Positions 26,617 through 35,675 of a DNA stretch of 64,000 bases are shown here, in pieces (position 1 is the first letter of the stretch; each line of letters starts with the position of its first letter). Source of the stretch: Fusobacterium mortiferum ATCC 9817 (GTDB lineage Bacteria; Fusobacteriota; Fusobacteriia; Fusobacteriales; Fusobacteriaceae). The stretch lies in assembly GCF_000158195.2 (NCBI RefSeq), contig NZ_GL987988.1, positions 143,371-207,370 of the forward strand, given 5' to 3'. A program made the translations under genes and the position numbers. The notes beneath the pieces are model-generated. The model was given only the letters and a program-made list of their open reading frames with translations, made no database searches and had not been told where the DNA came from.

Positions 26617-28749
26617 ATGAAAATAGAAAAAGAGTTAGAGAAATTAAAAGATATATTTAAAAATACAAAGGGAAAAGGTTTAAAACTTGATGAGATAACT
26701 AAGATGTTAGGATGGTCTCCAAAATTTAAAAAGGAGAATAGAGAGATAATAGAGAAATGGGTAAGTGATGGTGAGCTTATCAAAAATAATAGAGGAAAGT
26801 ATAATCTTCCAGAAACACAAGGATATATTAAAGGAGTATTTAGTATAATAAGGGATAGATTTGCTTTTGTAGATACTGAAGATGAGGGGATATTTATTCC
26901 AAAGAGTGGATTTAATGGAGCTCTTGATGGAGATACAGTTTTTGTAAGACTTACAGCAGGTATGAAGGGAGACAGAAAAAAAGAGGGAGAAGTAGTAAGA
27001 GTAATAAGCAGAGATAAGGATATAGTTATAGGAATATTCCAAAAAAATAAGAACTTTGGTTTTGTAACTCCTACCCATTCTTTTGGAAGAGATATCTATA
27101 TTCCATCTATAAGAATGAAAAATGCCGAAAATAATCAGTTGGTAGTGGTAAGAATAACTTTCTGGGGAGATAATGAGAGAAAACCAGAGGGAGAAATAGT
27201 AGAGATACTTGGAAATCCATATGATACTAAAAATATGATAGAGGCATTGATTATTAGAGAAGGAATGTCTGAAACTTTTCCACCTGAAGCAATGGCAGAG
27301 GCTAGAAGAATACCTATGGAGATAGGGAAAAAAGAGTTAGAGGGAAGAAAGGATTTAAGACATCTACCTATTATAACAATAGATGGCGATGATGCTAAGG
27401 ACTTAGATGACGCTGTCTATGTAGAAAAATTAAAAAATGGAAACTATAAATTGATTGTAAGTATAGCTGATGTATCCCACTATATTCCTGAAGGGTCAGT
27501 ATTAGATAGAGAGGCATATAAGAGAGGAAACTCTGTATATTTAGTAGATAGAGTACTACCTATGTTCCCTAAAGAGATTTCTAATGGTATCTGCTCTTTA
27601 AATCCTAATGAGGACAAACTTACTTTTACTTGCGAGATGGAAATAGATAAAAAAGGAAAGGTTGTAGACTCTGATACATATAAATCAGTTATAAAGACAG
27701 CATATAGAATGACATATAATAATGTCAATAAGATGATAGCTGGAGATGAGGAAACTTTAAAAACTTATGCTCCTATAAAAGATATGGTAATGGATATGTT
27801 AGAACTTTCTAAAATAATTAGAGAGGTAAAATATAAAAGAGGAAGTATAGATTTTGATATTCCAGAGATAAAACTTGTATTAGATGAAAAGGGAAAAGTT
27901 GAATATATTAAGAGTAGAGATAGAGGAGAATCTGAAAGAATAATAGAGGATTTTATGATAGCTGCCAATGAAACAGTGGCAGAAAAACTTTTCTGGTTAG
28001 AGATACCATCTGTATATAGAACTCATGAAAAGCCAGATATGGAAAGAATAAAAAATCTGAATGAAACTTTAGCAAAGTTTAAATATAGAATACACTCTTT
28101 AGAAGAAATACACCCTAAACAGTTTCAAAAAATAATAGAAGATTCTAAAGAGAGGGGAATTAATCTATTAGTTCATAAGATGATACTAATGGCATTGAAA
28201 CAAGCTAAGTATACAGTAGAAAATTATGGACACTTTGGACTTGCATCTGGATACTATACACATTTTACATCTCCAATAAGAAGATATGCAGATTTAACTG
28301 TGCATAGAATTTTAAATTCGGTATTACATGGTTATCCAAATAAGAAAACTATTATAAAAAATATGGAGGAGTTACCTGTAACTTGTGCTCATATTTCTAA
28401 AACAGAGAGAGCTGCTATGAAAGTAGAAGACGAAAGCGTAAAAATTAAACTTGTGGAATATATGATGGATAAAGTTGGAGAAGAGTATGATGCTACAATT
28501 GTTGGATTTAGTAATAAGAGAGTATTCTTTGAAACTGAGGATCATGTAGAGTGTTTCTGGGATGTAGTTTCTGCTAAACATTACTATGAGTTTGATGATA
28601 GAGAGTATGTGATGAGAGATACGGATACTGGCAAATTTTATAGTATAGGAGATAAGTATAAAGTTACTTTAGTAAGAGCTAGTCTATCAGAGTTAGAAAT
28701 TGAGGTTACACCTAATTTTGTAATGGATGAGGGATTAATTTTAAAATAA
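26617..28749 (+). CDS. rnr: Ribonuclease R
   Basis: The 710-residue protein has an N-terminal helix-turn-helix region and OB-fold cold-shock domains (residues about 60-220). The catalytic RNB domain has DGDDAKDLDDAVYV near residue 255, and its Asp cluster binds magnesium. HFTSPIRRYADL lies near 550, and a C-terminal S1 domain ends the protein. RNase R is a 3'-5' exonuclease that degrades structured RNA and takes part in trans-translation quality control. GAGGAGG precedes the ATG. A short unknown gene follows 14 bases later, where smpB is found in some other bacteria. Confidence 0.96.
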   Translation: MKIEKELEKLKDIFKNTKGKGLKLDEITKMLGWSPKFKKENREIIEKWVSDGELIKNNRGKYNLPETQGYIKGVFSIIRDRFAFVDTEDEGIFIPKSGFNGALDGDTVFVRLTAGMKGDRKKEGEVVRVISRDKDIVIGIFQKNKNFGFVTPTHSFGRDIYIPSIRMKNAENNQLVVVRITFWGDNERKPEGEIVEILGNPYDTKNMIEALIIREGMSETFPPEAMAEARRIPMEIGKKELEGRKDLRHLPIITIDGDDAKDLDDAVYVEKLKNGNYKLIVSIADVSHYIPEGSVLDREAYKRGNSVYLVDRVLPMFPKEISNGICSLNPNEDKLTFTCEMEIDKKGKVVDSDTYKSVIKTAYRMTYNNVNKMIAGDEETLKTYAPIKDMVMDMLELSKIIREVKYKRGSIDFDIPEIKLVLDEKGKVEYIKSRDRGESERIIEDFMIAANETVAEKLFWLEIPSVYRTHEKPDMERIKNLNETLAKFKYRIHSLEEIHPKQFQKIIEDSKERGINLLVHKMILMALKQAKYTVENYGHFGLASGYYTHFTSPIRRYADLTVHRILNSVLHGYPNKKTIIKNMEELPVTCAHISKTERAAMKVEDESVKIKLVEYMMDKVGEEYDATIVGFSNKRVFFETEDHVECFWDVVSAKHYYEFDDREYVMRDTDTGKFYSIGDKYKVTLVRASLSELEIEVTPNFVMDEGLILK

Positions 28750-28763
28750 AAAGGGAGAATAAA

Positions 28764-29021
28764 ATGAAGTTAAAACAATTATTAATGAATGAAGGAAAAA
28801 ATATTGTTAGTATGATAATAGAGAGTAAAGAGATGACTTACTCAAGTTCTAATATATCAAAAATAGATTTGATTCCAGTAGAAGTAGGAAATTATACTTT
28901 AGTTTTAAATGAGATTGTCTTTGACTTTACTGATGAAGAGGCAGAAAAAGATGGAAATTTAAAAAATGGAGTATACTATTTTGATTTGGGAAAAGCTAAG
29001 ATAGAAGTAGTTTTAAGATAG
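28764..29021 (+). CDS. Unrecognised 85-residue protein after rnr
   Basis: GGGAG precedes the ATG. The protein is small, soluble and acidic (DFTDEEAEKDG), with alternating strand-like segments and no signal peptide or cysteines. It shares the yqeK-rnr transcript and lies before a terminator. Coding potential is supported by the ribosome binding site, operon spacing and codon use like its neighbours. No function is proposed. Confidence 0.65.
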   Translation: MKLKQLLMNEGKNIVSMIIESKEMTYSSSNISKIDLIPVEVGNYTLVLNEIVFDFTDEEAEKDGNLKNGVYYFDLGKAKIEVVLR

Positions 29022-29057
29022 ATTTTAAAATAATTTAGATTAGATAAAGAATAGAAA

Positions 29058-29130
29058 AAGAAGAAAATTTTACTTTAATAATCATTCTATAAGTATTAAT
29101 GATTAGAGGTGAAATAATCTTCTTTTTTTA
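29058..29130. terminator. Long hairpin between convergent rnr operon and PRD regulator
   Basis: AAGAAGA (29058-29064) and TCTTCTT (29119-29125) close an imperfect stem that ends in AATCATT/AATGATT around a short loop, with a T-run on the plus side. It lies between convergent genes and probably ends the rnr transcript. An A-rich left flank may allow termination from the other side too. Confidence 0.65.
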
Positions 29131-29146
29131 TAAAAATATTATATTT

Positions 29147-31138
29147 TTATAAGTTATTTAGATAATCATAGTATTCAGATAAAGGTAATTTATAAAATTC
29201 TTCTTCTTCCTTTTCAATAAGTTCAAAAAGCTTAAATAAAAAATTATGATAGATATTTTTTTGATTTGTACAAAAACAAATAATTAATTTACATTTCTTA
29301 TTTTTAAAAATAATAGGTTCTTTTAATTTTAAGAAACTAAATTTTGTATCAAAAACATTATTTTTATTTGAACAATGTGGAAAAATTGTATGTTCTCCAA
29401 TATAAATATTAGTATTTTTGGGAGTTGTACTTGTTTTTATTAATGAAGTTATATAGGAATTATCAACATATTTATATTCAAATAATGGAGAAGCACAAAT
29501 TTTAATAGCTTCCTCAATTGAGTCAACTTTATCAATTTCATTAATTAAAAATGGTTCAATAAATTTTTCTATATGTTTAAGTGGTTTTTCATAAAAAAAT
29601 GAAGAATACTTATCTTTAATTAAAGTCTTTAATTTTTCTATTTCTAACTTATCACAAATTTTTTTTAGTTCAGCTATAAATTCCTCTGTATTAATCATAG
29701 AAATATCAAAAGAAAAGTTTTTTAATATTTCAATATCAGTTTTTGTTAAAATAGGACTTACTTTTACTATTGGAATTTTATCATCTCTTTCTTCTAAATC
29801 AATAGTTGTTATTATTAAATCTGGAATTTTATTTAAATTATTTTGATATTCTTGTAATGAGTATGTTTGAATATTATTTATCTTAAATAATTCCTTTAAT
29901 CTCATTTTTAGAAAACTAGATGTACTTATTCCAAAGTTACAAACAATTGCAATATTTTTAATAGTTTTATTTTTTTCAATTCTTTGAATAGCTCTTTCAA
30001 AAAGAAGCACAACAAATGCAATCTCATCTTCAGAAATTTTTATACTTGTATTTTTTTCAAAACCAATAAATATATTTTTACAAATTTCAAAAGAGTTGTT
30101 ATAGTTATGTTTGATTTCTCTTAAAATAGAGTTACCTAAATTAATATTTTTTAAAGCTCTGTATAACAATGGTTTTAAATGATTTAATAACTCTTGATGT
30201 AAGATTTTATCCTCTGTTAAATTAATCTTTTTTAAATTTGAAAAGTCTAAAATAATTTTATATATTTCCATTTCAATATTTAACCAATTTTTAAAAATTC
30301 CTAAAGGATTATTTTTGTTATAAGATATTCCTATTAAAAAATCACAAAGCCAAAGTTTGTAGTCGATATTTAGTTCTGGAAGTATATTATTTATAATTTT
30401 AAATTCAGATGAAGATTTAAAAAAATTTATATTACTCTTATATTTTAGATTTGGTTGATAGTAATTTAAAATACAAGTAAAAATTATAAATAGATTAAGA
30501 GCTTCATCAGAAATAAAATTATTCTCTTGAATTGCATTAATAAGACTATAGTCTATTTTAAATAACTCATTTATATTTAGTTTTTTAAAAAAATATTGGT
30601 AGAAAAAAGTTTTTTTTCTAGGTTTGAAATTATTATTTTTAAAAATTATATATTTATTTAAAAATGAGACTAAAAAAAAGCAAAAATCAATATCGTTATA
30701 CTTAAAATAGTAGTCAGATGTTTCACTTTGAAGTAAATATATTTTACTTTCTTTGAGTTGTTCTTGTAATAATTTTATATCATTTTTAAGAGTTGGTTTT
30801 GAAATATCTAATTTTTTACTAAATAAAGATATGTTTATATTTTCTTTGAAGATTAAAGAATGAAGCATAAATAATGCTATTCTTTCTGAAGTTGAAAAAG
30901 AATAATAAATCTTATCTATATCATTAAATATTTTTTCATAAGAGATATTTATACCAGACCAAGATATATTTTGTTTATTTATAATAATTTGATATTCCTC
31001 TTTTAAGTCAAAATTTAGTTCTTCTATTTGGTATCTAATATTTCTCTCTGATGTATTTAAAAATATAGATAATTCAGATAAAGTATTTAATTTTTCTAAT
31101 GAAAGAAGTAATTCAAAGTGTTTTTTATTTAAGCTCAT
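29147..31138 (-). CDS. PRD-containing PTS regulator (BglG/LicR/MtlR-type activator)
   Basis: The 663-residue protein begins with a helix-turn-helix (LSELSIFLNTSERNIRYQI, residues about 17-35). Two PTS-regulation domains follow, with LHQELLNHL as a typical phospho-His region. An EIIB-like domain has VCNFGISTSS near residue 395, with Cys in the phospho-acceptor position. An EIIA-like domain has HTIFPHCSNK near residue 583. Such proteins activate transcription when their domains are phosphorylated or dephosphorylated by the PTS. AAGGAG precedes the ATG. It is divergent from the PTS genes at 31352 and is surely their regulator. Confidence 0.88.
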   Translation of the reverse strand: MSLNKKHFELLLSLEKLNTLSELSIFLNTSERNIRYQIEELNFDLKEEYQIIINKQNISWSGINISYEKIFNDIDKIYYSFSTSERIALFMLHSLIFKENINISLFSKKLDISKPTLKNDIKLLQEQLKESKIYLLQSETSDYYFKYNDIDFCFFLVSFLNKYIIFKNNNFKPRKKTFFYQYFFKKLNINELFKIDYSLINAIQENNFISDEALNLFIIFTCILNYYQPNLKYKSNINFFKSSSEFKIINNILPELNIDYKLWLCDFLIGISYNKNNPLGIFKNWLNIEMEIYKIILDFSNLKKINLTEDKILHQELLNHLKPLLYRALKNINLGNSILREIKHNYNNSFEICKNIFIGFEKNTSIKISEDEIAFVVLLFERAIQRIEKNKTIKNIAIVCNFGISTSSFLKMRLKELFKINNIQTYSLQEYQNNLNKIPDLIITTIDLEERDDKIPIVKVSPILTKTDIEILKNFSFDISMINTEEFIAELKKICDKLEIEKLKTLIKDKYSSFFYEKPLKHIEKFIEPFLINEIDKVDSIEEAIKICASPLFEYKYVDNSYITSLIKTSTTPKNTNIYIGEHTIFPHCSNKNNVFDTKFSFLKLKEPIIFKNKKCKLIICFCTNQKNIYHNFLFKLFELIEKEEEEFYKLPLSEYYDYLNNL

Positions 31139-31292
31139 ATCAATTCTCCTTATTAAAAAGTAATACTTATGATTTATTATATCATTTTTTAAAATATTTG
31201 GTTAATAAAATATATTTCATAAAAAAATGAAAAAAATTATTCATAAAAATTAGAAAAAATATTTTTCGTTATATTTTGAAACAAATATGGTC

Positions 31293-31320
31293 TTGAAAAA
31301 ATAAAAAAAGATGCTAAAAT
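31293..31320 (+). promoter_or_regulatory. Promoter of the PTS operon
   Basis: TTGAAA at 31293-31298 and TAAAAT at 31315-31320 are 16 bases apart, and TGC before the -10 makes an extended -10 (TGCTAAAAT). It is the only promoter-like pair close to the EIIA gene. The activator site is probably upstream, in the roughly 150 AT-rich bases towards 31139. Confidence 0.55.
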
Positions 31321-31351
31321 TTGACTATAAGAAAGTTGATGAGGTGAAAAT

Positions 31352-31801
31352 ATGAACAAAATACTTAAGGAGCAAAATATTTTTTTAGATGTTGAATCAA
31401 GATCAAAAGATGAATTGATTGAAACTTTAGCAGAGAAATTAGATAAGATGGGAAAATTATTTGACAAGAATATCTTTATTGAAGATATCTATAAAAGAGA
31501 GGCAGAAGGAATTACAGGGATTGAAAATGGATTAGCTTTACCTCATGGAAAATCATCTGGAGTCAAAGAAACAACAATTCTAGTAGCTAAATTAAAAACA
31601 CCAATTGAGTGGGAAACTTTAGATGATTCTTTAGTTGATTTAGTAGTTTTATTTGCTGTGAAATTAGAGGATAAGAATGATGTGCATTTAAAATTATTAT
31701 CAAGAATTGCTGGAAATCTTTCAGAAGAAGAAAATATTTTAAAAATAAAAGAATTAACAAATAAAGAAGAAATAATAAAAATTTTAGAAGAGGAGTGGTA
31801 A
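31352..31801 (+). CDS. PTS fructose-type EIIA component
   Basis: The 149-residue protein is a complete PTS_EIIA_2 domain with the phospho-His in GLALPHGKSS (near residue 66) and the supporting region HLKLLSRIAGNLSEEE. It receives phosphate from HPr and passes it to EIIB. GAGGTG precedes the ATG. It is the first gene of the PTS operon, with the EIIB gene following at once. In contrast to many fructose systems, A, B and C are separate proteins. Confidence 0.92.
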   Translation: MNKILKEQNIFLDVESRSKDELIETLAEKLDKMGKLFDKNIFIEDIYKREAEGITGIENGLALPHGKSSGVKETTILVAKLKTPIEWETLDDSLVDLVVLFAVKLEDKNDVHLKLLSRIAGNLSEEENILKIKELTNKEEIIKILEEEW

Positions 31802-31803
31802 TT

Positions 31804-32106
31804 ATGAAAATAGTTGGAGTTTGTGCATGTACAGCAGGATTAGCTCATACTTTTATGGCTCAAAAAAAATTATTAACAGTAGGAAAGGAGAGAGGGCATA
31901 TAGTAAATTTTGAAACACAAGGGTCAATGGGAATAGAAAATGAATTAACAGCAGAAGAGATAAAGAATGCAGATTTTGTAATTTTAGCTACTGATATAAA
32001 AATCGGAACAGAAAGATTTAAAGGAAAAAAAGTTATAAAAGTTCCAACTAATGTTGCAATAAAAGGAACTGTAAAATTATATGAAAAACTAGAAGAAAGT
32101 GTTTAA
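31804..32106 (+). CDS. PTS fructose-type EIIB component
   Basis: The ATG at 31804 is chosen because AGGAG lies at 31791-31795; the in-frame GTG at 31795 is inside that site. The 100-residue protein has the phospho-Cys motif VCACTAGLAHTFM (Cys9 by position) and ETQGSMG, typical of fructose-family EIIB. It carries phosphate from EIIA to the sugar bound by EIIC. Its start lies two bases after the EIIA stop. Confidence 0.92.
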   Translation: MKIVGVCACTAGLAHTFMAQKKLLTVGKERGHIVNFETQGSMGIENELTAEEIKNADFVILATDIKIGTERFKGKKVIKVPTNVAIKGTVKLYEKLEESV

Positions 32107-32132
32107 AATTAAGTATTTTGGAGGGTTAGAGT

Positions 32133-33194
32133 ATGAAAAATTTACAAATTAAAAAGCATTTGTTGACAGGAATTTCTTTTATGTTACCATTAGTAGTTTC
32201 AGCAGGATTATGCATAGCAATAGGACAAATAATTCCTAGATTTGGAATAGAAACAAAAGTAAGTGATGTGCTTGTAAATTTAGGAGTTTATGGGATGAAT
32301 CTATTAGTTCCAGTTTTCTGTGCTTCAATAGCATATTCTATAGCTGATAAGCCAGGAATAGCACCAGGATTAGTATTAGGATATTTAGCAAATGAAATAA
32401 AGGCAGGGTTTTTAGGAGGAATTTTATTTGGATTTGTAGTAGGATTTGTTGTACTTTGGTTAAAGAAAAATTTAAAAGTACCAAAGTCTATGGAAGGATT
32501 AGTACCAGTAATGTTGTTACCTTTATTAGCTATAATTGTATGTGGATTAGGAGCATATTTTATTGTAGGAATACCAATTGTGGCTTTACAAAGCTTCTTA
32601 TTAGATTTTTTAACAAATTTAGATGGAAAGGGGAAATTTTTAACTGGAGCTATTTTAGGAGGAATGGTTGGATTCGATTTTGGAGGACCAGTCAATAAAA
32701 CAGCATCAATCTTTGTAGATGGATTAATTTTGAATGGAATTTATGGACCAGAGGCTGTAAAAGTTATGGTTGCCATGGTTCCACCATTAGGTTTAGGATT
32801 ATCTGTACTTTTAACAAAATATAAATATACTAAAGCTGAAATAGAGGGGGCAAAAGTTGCTTTTCCAATGGGATTATGCATGATAACAGAAGGAGTTATA
32901 CCTATTGCAGCAAGAGATCCTTTTAGAGTAATAGCAGCAAGTACAATAAGTGGAATGGTAGCTGGAGGGCTTTCAATGCTGTGGGATGTAGGTTCAAGCA
33001 TTCCATCTGGAGGAGTCTTCATTATTCCGTTTGTTCAAAATCCCTTAGGGTTTACAGCAGCTTTGATAATAGGAAGTTGCATAATGGCAGCGATTCTTTC
33101 AATAACTAAAAAGGTTCCTAGTCTAGAAGAAGAAGGGGAACTTATAATGGAAGAAGATATGAATTTAGATGATTTTGAGATAGAAAATTTATAA
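32133..33194 (+). CDS. PTS fructose-type EIIC permease
   Basis: The 353-residue membrane protein has about ten hydrophobic segments. It carries motifs of fructose-family EIIC: HLLTGISFMLPLVVSAGL at the start, KPGIAPGLVLGY, GGMVGFDFGGPVNK, and ITEGVIPIAARDPFR, which carries the substrate Glu. Gly-Gly-Gly boxes are spaced as in FruA/FryC. GGAGG precedes its ATG. With EIIA and EIIB it imports and phosphorylates a ketose or related sugar. An acidic tail (EEEGELIMEEDMNLDDFE) is notable. Confidence 0.92.
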   Translation: MKNLQIKKHLLTGISFMLPLVVSAGLCIAIGQIIPRFGIETKVSDVLVNLGVYGMNLLVPVFCASIAYSIADKPGIAPGLVLGYLANEIKAGFLGGILFGFVVGFVVLWLKKNLKVPKSMEGLVPVMLLPLLAIIVCGLGAYFIVGIPIVALQSFLLDFLTNLDGKGKFLTGAILGGMVGFDFGGPVNKTASIFVDGLILNGIYGPEAVKVMVAMVPPLGLGLSVLLTKYKYTKAEIEGAKVAFPMGLCMITEGVIPIAARDPFRVIAASTISGMVAGGLSMLWDVGSSIPSGGVFIIPFVQNPLGFTAALIIGSCIMAAILSITKKVPSLEEEGELIMEEDMNLDDFEIENL

Positions 33195-33244
33195 TGAAAT
33201 GAAAAAGTAATTTTATAAAAATATTATTATATGGAGGTAAAAAT

Positions 33245-34108
33245 ATGTTATTAAACATGAAAGAACTATTAAAAGTAGCACAAGAAGGGAAATTTGCAGT
33301 AGGAGCTTACAATATAGGAAGTGCTGAACTATTAAAAGTAGCAATAGAGGAATGTGAAACAAATAACTCTCCAGTAATTTTAGCAATTCATCCTTCTGAA
33401 CTTGAATATTTGACAGATGAATTTGTAGAGTATGCTAAGGAAAGAGCAATGAGAAGTCCAGTTCCAGTAGTTATTCATTTAGATCATGGAGGAACAAAAG
33501 AACAAATTTTAAGAGCAATAAGATGCGGATTTACATCTGTGATGATTGATGCTTCACACTGTTCATTTGAAGAAAATGTAAAAATCACAAAGGAAATAGT
33601 AGAAATTGCAAAACCTTTAAATGTTTCAGTTGAAGCAGAATTAGGAACAATTGGAAATTTAGGTGAATCACATGAAGGTGGAGCAAGTGAAATAATATAT
33701 ACAAACCCTAAAAAGGCAAAAGAACTTGTTGAAAGAACAGGAATAGATACATTAGCTGTTGCAATAGGAACATCTCATGGATTATATCCTAAATGGATGA
33801 CACCAAAATTAAATTTAGAATTATTAAAAGAAATTAGAGAAAAAGTAGGAATACCATTAGTTTTACATGGAGGATCTGCAAATCCAGATGCTGAAATTTC
33901 TGAATCAGTAGAATTAGGAATTTGTAAAATAAATATTTCAAGTGATATTAAAAGTGTATTCTTTAAAACTGTAAGAGAAACTTTAAAAGAAAATGAAAAA
34001 GTTATGGAACCACATGAGATTTTTGCTAAAGCTATTGTAGAAGCTAAAAAAGTTGTTAAACATAAATTAGAATTATTTAACTGTATAGACAAAGCAAAAA
34101 TGTATTAA
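33245..34108 (+). CDS. Class II ketose-bisphosphate aldolase
   Basis: The 287-residue TIM-barrel enzyme has the zinc ligands and catalytic groups of class II aldolases: HLDHGGT near residue 79, DASHCSFEEN, EAELGTIG, a His in GTSHGLYP, and LHGGSA before the phosphate-binding NISSD. It cleaves fructose-1,6- or tagatose-1,6-bisphosphate to two trioses. The length and the GatY/KbaY-like pattern do not separate these options. GGAGG precedes the ATG. As fourth gene of the PTS operon it should act on the bisphosphate made from the imported sugar. Confidence 0.9.
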   Translation: MLLNMKELLKVAQEGKFAVGAYNIGSAELLKVAIEECETNNSPVILAIHPSELEYLTDEFVEYAKERAMRSPVPVVIHLDHGGTKEQILRAIRCGFTSVMIDASHCSFEENVKITKEIVEIAKPLNVSVEAELGTIGNLGESHEGGASEIIYTNPKKAKELVERTGIDTLAVAIGTSHGLYPKWMTPKLNLELLKEIREKVGIPLVLHGGSANPDAEISESVELGICKINISSDIKSVFFKTVRETLKENEKVMEPHEIFAKAIVEAKKVVKHKLELFNCIDKAKMY

Positions 34109-34123
34109 TAAATTGGAGTTATT

Positions 34124-34987
34124 ATGAGAATAGGAGCGATAGAAGCTGGAGGAACAAAATTTATTTGTGGTGTAGGTAATGAAAAAGGAGAGATTTTTGA
34201 AAAGGTGAGTTTTCCTACTGAAACACCAGAGATAACTTTGGCAAAGGTTGTAGAATTTTTTAAAGATAAAAATATAGAAAGACTTGGGATAGGATTTTTT
34301 GGACCAATTGATGTTAATCCAAAATCTAAAACTTATGGATATATAACTAAGACTCCAAAATTAGCTTGGACTGATTGTGACATAGTAGGATATCTAAAAA
34401 AATATTTTGATATACCTATGTTCTTTGATACAGATGTTAATGGAGCAGCTTTAGGAGAGGCTACTTGGGGAGCAGCTAAAGGATTAGAAAACTGTCTATA
34501 TATTACAATAGGAACAGGAATTGGTGGAGGAGCAGTAGTTTCTGGAAAATTAGTACATGGTATGTTGCACCCAGAGATGGGGCATATCTTAGTAAAAAGA
34601 CATCCTGAGGATACATATGAAGGAAAGTGTCCATTCCATAAAGATTGTTTTGAGGGAATGGCAGCAGGACCAGCAATAGAAGCAAGATGGGGAGTAAAAG
34701 GTCATGAGTTACCTGTGGATCATAAAGCTTGGGATATAGAAGCTTACTATATAGCTCAAGGAGTAGTGAATTTTATATTAACTCTGTCTCCAGAAAAGAT
34801 AATCTTAGGAGGAGGAGTAATGAAACAATCACAACTTTTTCCTAAGATAAGAAAAGAAGTAAAGAGGTTACTAAAGGGGTATATACAAACAAAAGAAATA
34901 TTAGAGGATATAGGTAACTATATAGTTTATCCAGATTTAGGAGATAATGCTGGATTGTTAGGAGCTTTAGTTTTAACTTTAAAATAG
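34124..34987 (+). CDS. ROK-family sugar kinase (fructokinase-like)
   Basis: The 287-residue protein begins IGAIEAGGTKF, the ATP/phosphate motif of the ROK fructokinase branch. It has DTDVNGAALGE, the IGTGIGGGAV signature and a zinc-binding loop with a His and cysteines (GHILVKRH to CPFHKDCFEG). These match ScrK/YdhR fructokinases, which make fructose 6-phosphate. It ends the PTS operon. A kinase acting on free sugar beside a PTS that already phosphorylates suggests that a disaccharide or a second sugar is also handled. Confidence 0.9.
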   Translation: MRIGAIEAGGTKFICGVGNEKGEIFEKVSFPTETPEITLAKVVEFFKDKNIERLGIGFFGPIDVNPKSKTYGYITKTPKLAWTDCDIVGYLKKYFDIPMFFDTDVNGAALGEATWGAAKGLENCLYITIGTGIGGGAVVSGKLVHGMLHPEMGHILVKRHPEDTYEGKCPFHKDCFEGMAAGPAIEARWGVKGHELPVDHKAWDIEAYYIAQGVVNFILTLSPEKIILGGGVMKQSQLFPKIRKEVKRLLKGYIQTKEILEDIGNYIVYPDLGDNAGLLGALVLTLK

Positions 34988-34999
34988 TATAATTTATTT

Positions 35000-35045
35000 A
35001 ATTTTTCCTCTCTCTGCTTTTATGGAGAGAGGAAAATTTTTATTT
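35000..35045 (+). terminator. Terminator of the PTS operon
   Basis: AATTTTTCCTCTCTC pairs with GAGAGAGGAAAATTT around a ten-base loop, followed by a T-rich stretch. Confidence 0.9.
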
Positions 35046-35621
35046 AATTTTAATTTTATTTTTCTACTCCTCTTTTTCTAAAATAATTTTATTTTTATAT
35101 CAAATAGCTATTATCTAAAATATCATATCTATAAAAATTTTAATATTTAGCCTGAAAATAGGTTTTCTATTTTATCTATCTTATTGACAGTAGATGTAGC
35201 TTAAATCTGGAGTTTTTTTTGTTTTAATTATACTAATGTTGAAAGAATATAAGGAATAGTCCTAATATAATAAATATTTAAATACTCTTAAATGTGGGAT
35301 ATTCTAAAACCTCATATATTTAAATTTTAAGGAGATTTTTAGTAGCTTTATATATTTTAATATTAGTGTACATTAAATATTATTACAAAAAAATGAAGAT
35401 AAAATTATTTTATAAGGAAAAGATAACAGCTTTAATGTTATTCTTTTATAATTTTATATAATTGAGAATATAAATAAAATATTTATTTAAGTAAAAGGCG
35501 GACATCTAAAAAAAGAATAAAACTATTAAAAAATATTAGAGAAATATATATTAGAATTTTTAGTAAATATTTACAAATGAAAAACAATAATTATTTCAAG
35601 TAAAACAACAAAAAACTTTAC
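35046..35621. other. 576-base AT-rich stretch without a convincing gene
   Basis: No frame has a ribosome binding site with a plausible start. The longest reading starting with ATG near 35393 gives only 22 codons (MKIKLFYKEKIT and so on) and has no ribosome binding site. A 38-codon open stretch with no start (KRRTSKKRIKLLKNI and so on, about 35484-35600) could be a remnant of a basic protein. No conserved RNA was recognised. Confidence 0.5.
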
Positions 35622-35650
35622 AAATACCACGGAAATGTGGTATTTTTTAT
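35622..35650 (+). terminator. Hairpin with T-run just upstream of yitT-like gene
   Basis: AAATACCAC pairs with GTGGTATTT around GGAAAT and is followed by T-rich bases. It lies only 26 bases before the next ATG. It either ends an unseen transcript from the gap or acts as an attenuator of the downstream gene. Confidence 0.65.
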
Positions 35651-35675
35651 TATATAAACTTTTAGGAGGTCAAAT

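Noticed and set aside
32288-32698. Long open frames on both strands inside the EIIC gene
   Set aside because: The minus-strand reading is rich in Pro/Asn/Thr and the plus-strand one in Arg/Trp/Phe, typical of shadow frames of a membrane protein gene.
35393-35461. 22-codon reading MKIKLFYKEKIT and so on in the gap before yitT
   Set aside because: It has no ribosome binding site and is too short to support as a gene; kept only as a remark.
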